Assembly: GCF_900119315.1 (NCBI RefSeq)
Contig: NZ_LT827010.1
Span: forward strand, 6,854,494-6,918,493
Reading direction: 5' to 3'
Length of the DNA: 64,000 nt
From: Actinoplanes sp. SE50/110
GTDB lineage: Bacteria; Actinomycetota; Actinomycetes; Mycobacteriales; Micromonosporaceae
Shown: positions 61,658 to 64,000 of the stretch, in pieces
Position numbering within the stretch: the stretch's first letter is position 1
Layout: every line of letters begins with the position of its first letter
Made by a program: the position numbers and the translations under genes
The notes under the pieces: generated by a model
The model's database searches: none
Seen by the model: only the letters and a program-made list of their open reading frames with translations
Told to the model about the DNA's origin: nothing

Positions 61658-62881
61658 TCATGCGGCTTCGGCGAGTAACCGGGCGAACCGCAGGGCAGGG
61701 GTGTCCCAGCCGAGGGTCTTGCGCGGCCGGTTGTTGAGTTCGGCGGCTACGGCGGTCAGGTCTTCGGCGGTGTGCACGCTGAGGTCGCTGCTCTTGGGGA
61801 AGTATTGGCGGAGCAGGCCGTTGGTGTTCTCGTTCGAGCCGCGCTGCCAGGGGCTGGCCGGGTCGCAGAAGTAGACCGGTGTGCTGGTGGCGGCGGTGAA
61901 CTCGGCATGCCGGCCCATCTCGACGCCCTGATCCCAGGCCAACGACTGCCTTAGCTCCGTCGGCAGGGTCGAGAACGCGGTGATGAGCTGGTCGCGAAAG
62001 TGTGCGGCGTTGCGACCTTGCGGGACATGGACGAGCATGACGTAGCGGGTGCTGCGCTCGACCAGGGTGCCGATGGCCGTCCGGTTGTGGGCGCCCATGA
62101 TTAGGTCGCCTTCCCAGTGTCCAGGTATGCCGCGGTCGTCGGCGGTAATGGGACGGTCGTGGATGCTGTTCGAGCTGTCGGTGAACCGCGGAGTGCGTTG
62201 CTCGCGGCTGCGACGGCGCTTGCGATACGTGCGGCCGGTGCGCAGCAGCGGCGAGCGACTGCGTGTCAGGCCGCCTCGATCGGGCCGGTACAACGCCTGA
62301 TAGATCGTTTCGTGTGTTAGCCGCAGTTCTGGCCGGTCGGGATGTTGCAGCGGCAGGGCACGGCAGATTTGCTCCGGGCTCCACCGTTGATTTAGCAACT
62401 CTTGGACCAGGTCGCGCAGCTCGGTGTTGGTTTGTAGCTTCGCTGGTTTGGGTCGTGGGCGACGTGCCGCCGCCTGCTGGTGGGCGGCGAAGGGGTGGTA
62501 GTCGCCGGTTGCCGGGTCGCTGTTACGGCTGATCTCTCGGCTGATGGTGGACGGCGCTCGGTCCAGCAGTGCGGCGATCGCCCGAATCGAGCTGCCGGCT
62601 CGGTGCTCGTCAGCGATGGTGATGCGCTCGGACTCGGACAGGTAGCGGGCCGAAACAGCCCGCTTCGGCACAGCGATCGGCGCATAGACCCTGGACTCGC
62701 CGTCCGCGCTGATGATGGTCCGGCCGTATCGCCAGCGGGTGCCGGTGCGACGGTTGATCCCGACTTCCCTGCAGGCCGCCGAGTTGTTCATGCCCTGCGC
62801 CATGAGGCGAAGGTAGTGATCACGTTTCGCTTGCTCCGGGCCGGCACCGGGTGGCTTGCGCGGACAACGAGGCTTGGACAC
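61658..62881 (-). CDS. IS30-family transposase
   Basis: A 407-residue DDE transposase of the IS30 family. N-terminal HTH regions (AQGMNNSAACREVGINRRTGTRWRYG; ESERITIADEHRAGSSIRAIAALLDRAPSTISREISRN) are followed by WSPEQICRALPLQHPDRPELRLTHETIYQALY. The catalytic core has the DDE residues in HWEGDLIMGAHNRTAI, LAWDQGVEMGRHAEF and SPWQRGSNENTNGLLRQYFPK. Full length and intact. Confidence 0.93.
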   Translation of the reverse strand: MSKPRCPRKPPGAGPEQAKRDHYLRLMAQGMNNSAACREVGINRRTGTRWRYGRTIISADGESRVYAPIAVPKRAVSARYLSESERITIADEHRAGSSIRAIAALLDRAPSTISREISRNSDPATGDYHPFAAHQQAAARRPRPKPAKLQTNTELRDLVQELLNQRWSPEQICRALPLQHPDRPELRLTHETIYQALYRPDRGGLTRSRSPLLRTGRTYRKRRRSREQRTPRFTDSSNSIHDRPITADDRGIPGHWEGDLIMGAHNRTAIGTLVERSTRYVMLVHVPQGRNAAHFRDQLITAFSTLPTELRQSLAWDQGVEMGRHAEFTAATSTPVYFCDPASPWQRGSNENTNGLLRQYFPKSSDLSVHTAEDLTAVAAELNNRPRKTLGWDTPALRFARLLAEAA

Positions 62882-62966
62882 GGCAACTCCTGAACGGGTC
62901 AGGTGTTGCGACGACCGTTAGAACCTAAGCCGGTCCGGGTGGGGCCACCGCAGGCCGCCAGAATCA

Positions 62967-63316
62967 TCTGAGATGGCTTGCCGTGACGGCGGGCTGGAAG
63001 GATGTTGCTGTGCCCAAGCCCTACCCCCGGGAGTTTCGCGATGACGTCGTGCGGATCACCCAAGGCCGTGACCCGGGCGTGACGGTCGAGCGAATCGCCA
63101 AGAACTTCGGGGTCCACCCGATGACGTTGTTCAAGTGGCTGCGCCAAGCCGAACTCGACGCCGGCGCCGAGCCCGGCGTGAGTCGCAATGATTCCGCCGA
63201 GCTGCGCGAGGCCCGCAAGCGGATCAAGCTCCTCGAGCAGGAGAACGAGGTCCTGCGCCGGGCCGCGGCCAGTCAGGCCGCGTGACTTGACCTGTCACCT
63301 ATCGGTGCAGCAGAAC
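62967..63316 (+). mobile_element. Deleted IS3-family element, right part
   Basis: Continues the IS3 left end (60857-60887) beyond the IS30 insertion: from the repeated TCTGAGATG at 62967, orfA, then directly the right-end inverted repeat at 63293-63316. The orfB part that encodes the DDE domain is missing, so the element is about 0.4 kb without the insertion and cannot move by itself. Confidence 0.75.
63010..63285 (+). CDS. IS3-family transposase OrfA
   Basis: A 91-residue OrfA: VPKPYPREFRDDVVRITQGRDPGVTVERIAKNFGVHPMTLFKWLRQAELDAG is the DNA-binding HTH, RKRIKLLEQENEVLRRAAASQ the leucine-zipper-like coiled coil. The GTG at 63010 follows GGAAGG. OrfB is absent, so on its own it could at most act as a regulator of related elements. 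Confidence 0.88.
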   Translation: MPKPYPREFRDDVVRITQGRDPGVTVERIAKNFGVHPMTLFKWLRQAELDAGAEPGVSRNDSAELREARKRIKLLEQENEVLRRAAASQAA

Positions 63317-63404
63317 CCTGTGTCACCAGCCGCGACCTGAGCCGAGCATCCATGCTTGCTGGGTTGAGAGCGCCGGAACTCGTTGTGCTGCAGTGGCCTG
63401 TGGC

Positions 63405-63599
63405 TTATCGAGGCTGGTGGGTGTCGGCGTCCTCGATGGCGCGGTGCCGGTTCTGTACCCGCCTGTCGATGGCTCGACGTAGCAGTGGCCAGATCAGTCC
63501 GAGGAAGAGCACATCGACTAAGAGCATCATCGTGATCTCGGCGGCAAAGTGCGCAGGATCAGTCATGATCTCCGTGTAGTGATGAAGGAAATGGATCAT
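63405..63599 (-). CDS. Small membrane protein under a Zur/Fur-like box
   Basis: A 64-residue protein from the ATG at 63599, preceded by GGGAGG: MIHFLHHYTEIMTDPAHFAAEITMMLLVDVLFLGLIWPLLRRAIDRRVQNRHRAIED. One transmembrane helix and a His-rich N-terminus that could bind metal. A 17-base palindrome typical of metalloregulators is 55 bases upstream, so zinc or iron starvation control is likely. Function unknown. Confidence 0.65.
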   Translation of the reverse strand: MIHFLHHYTEIMTDPAHFAAEITMMLLVDVLFLGLIWPLLRRAIDRRVQNRHRAIEDADTHQPR

Positions 63600-63653
63600 G
63601 CGGCTTCCTCCCGCGAGTGAATCAGCCTTGCTGGCCAACCAGCCCCAACGTAT

Positions 63654-63670
63654 ATGAAAACGGTTTTCAT
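63654..63670. promoter_or_regulatory. Zur/Fur-type palindromic operator
   Basis: ATGAAAAC-G-GTTTTCAT is a perfect 8-bp inverted repeat around one base, within an AT-rich patch. It closely resembles actinobacterial Zur boxes (TGAAAAT.ATTTTCA type). It lies between the tiny membrane gene and the integrase remnant and most likely controls the former. Confidence 0.6.
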
Positions 63671-63712
63671 AAACAACTGCGTATATGAGGACAGGAACGC
63701 CCCATCGGATGG

Positions 63713-64000
63713 TCATTTGCTGTGGTCGCCGGGGACGTAGGTCTTCCAGGTGCCACCTGTTTTGGTCCAGACCTTGGCGACGTGTTTGTTGTGGTAGCCG
63801 AGGGCGTCGGCGATGACTGGTGCCGGGCTTGCAGGACGAGTTGGCGTAATGCGGCCACGCGGGTGGCTTTGGCGGGGATGCCGGGCTGGTGGATGAGTAG
63901 CAGCAGGGTTCTCGGATGCAGTGGCTGGCCGGCCCTGTAGCCGGGGAACAGCCAGCGGTTGCCGGGGTTGGCGGCGCTCGTCGGGTCCGGTTGGCCGTCG
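63713..64000 (-). pseudogene. Site-specific recombinase/integrase C-terminal remnant, running off the window
   Basis: Entering from the right edge the minus strand reads NRWLFPGYRAGQPLHPRTLLLLIHQPGIPAKATRVAALRQLVLQ. After a one-base shift near 63830 it continues PVIADALGYHNKHVAKVWTKTGGTWKTYVPGDHSK to a stop at 63713. This is the end of an actinobacterial tyrosine-recombinase-like protein, where R-x-x-x-L-R-Q and LGYH carry catalytic positions. Frameshifted, hence probably inactive. Confidence 0.6.

Larger units (their letters stand above)
60888..62966 (-). mobile_element. IS30-family element with passenger gene
   Basis: A 2079-bp element. Its ends are inverted repeats: TGATTCTGACGG...GGTGGCCCCACCCGGAC at 60888 and the complement of TGATTCTGGCGG...GGTGGCCCCACCCGGAC ending at 62966. 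Both ends continue with a subterminal TGTTGCGACGACC (complement on the left). It is flanked by the direct repeat TCTGAGATG and carries the transposase (61658-62881) plus a membrane-protein gene (61098-61598). Confidence 0.8.

Noticed and set aside
1..64000. CRISPR arrays, rRNA and tRNA genes
   Set aside because: No regularly spaced repeats, rRNA segments or convincing tRNA cloverleaf sequences were found on reading both strands by eye; short tRNAs could still be missed without a covariance search.

Overview
The window comes from a high-GC actinomycete. The G/C-rich third codon positions, ATGA-coupled operons, a ydaO-type leader ahead of an NlpC/P60 gene, a CGNR regulator and the dense biosynthetic content all fit Micromonosporaceae such as Actinoplanes, but that assignment is inference. 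It divides into a biosynthetic left part (1-35.6 kb) and a right part (35.6-64 kb) rich in insertion sequences, broken genes and conflict genes.

Block 1 (783-14889, minus strand) looks like an undescribed RiPP operon. A sigma-70-like promoter (14859-14889) precedes a perfect Shine-Dalgarno and a 22-residue peptide gene (14576-14644) that encodes a YxxP motif and ends in Cys. A 14-bp hairpin separates it from fifteen tightly coupled genes. In order they are: asparagine-synthetase-like enzyme with an extra C-terminal domain, CPBP membrane protease, nucleotidyltransferase, PqqD-like RRE protein, AurF-like diiron oxygenase, NagA-like amidohydrolase, two cupins, alpha/beta hydrolase, formyltransferase, NDK-fold protein, class III aminotransferase with a Cys insert, BFD-type ferredoxin, M16-like protein and a third cupin. 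Upstream of it, at the left edge, is the end of manA.

Block 2 (15584-27618) holds an MFS exporter, an ATP-grasp ligase, a flavin reductase and a minus-strand operon of dissociated NRPS-type parts: adenylate-forming ligase, PLP decarboxylase-fold enzyme, carrier protein, acyl-CoA dehydrogenase, BioF2/GNAT-like transferase, NTP_transf_5 protein and free-standing condensation domain. It could make and export an acylated or amide-linked small molecule.

Block 3 (28504-35589, plus strand) resembles C7N-aminocyclitol pathways: DegT/StrS aminotransferase, beta-propeller protein, second NDK-fold protein, ROK kinase, 2-epi-5-epi-valiolone-synthase-like cyclase (interrupted by a one-base change in a G8 run) and medium-chain dehydrogenase. 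The two NDK-fold proteins of blocks 1 and 3 share unusual motifs, which links the two pathways.

From 35.6 kb on there are two IS5-type elements, a c-di-AMP riboswitch driving an NlpC/P60 hydrolase, and a small PPOX/SnoaL-like operon divergent from a CGNR regulator. A graveyard of frameshifted remnants follows (IS21 istA, integrase, IS5, LysR, TraM-like, ISL3, DUF5131), then a Panacea-domain antitoxin candidate with a partner, a secreted Cys-repeat protein and a broken RHS toxin locus with immunity-like genes, one cut by IS5. The right end has an IS30-type element carrying a passenger membrane gene nested in a deleted IS3 copy, a Zur/Fur-like palindrome before a tiny membrane gene, and an integrase remnant running off the window.
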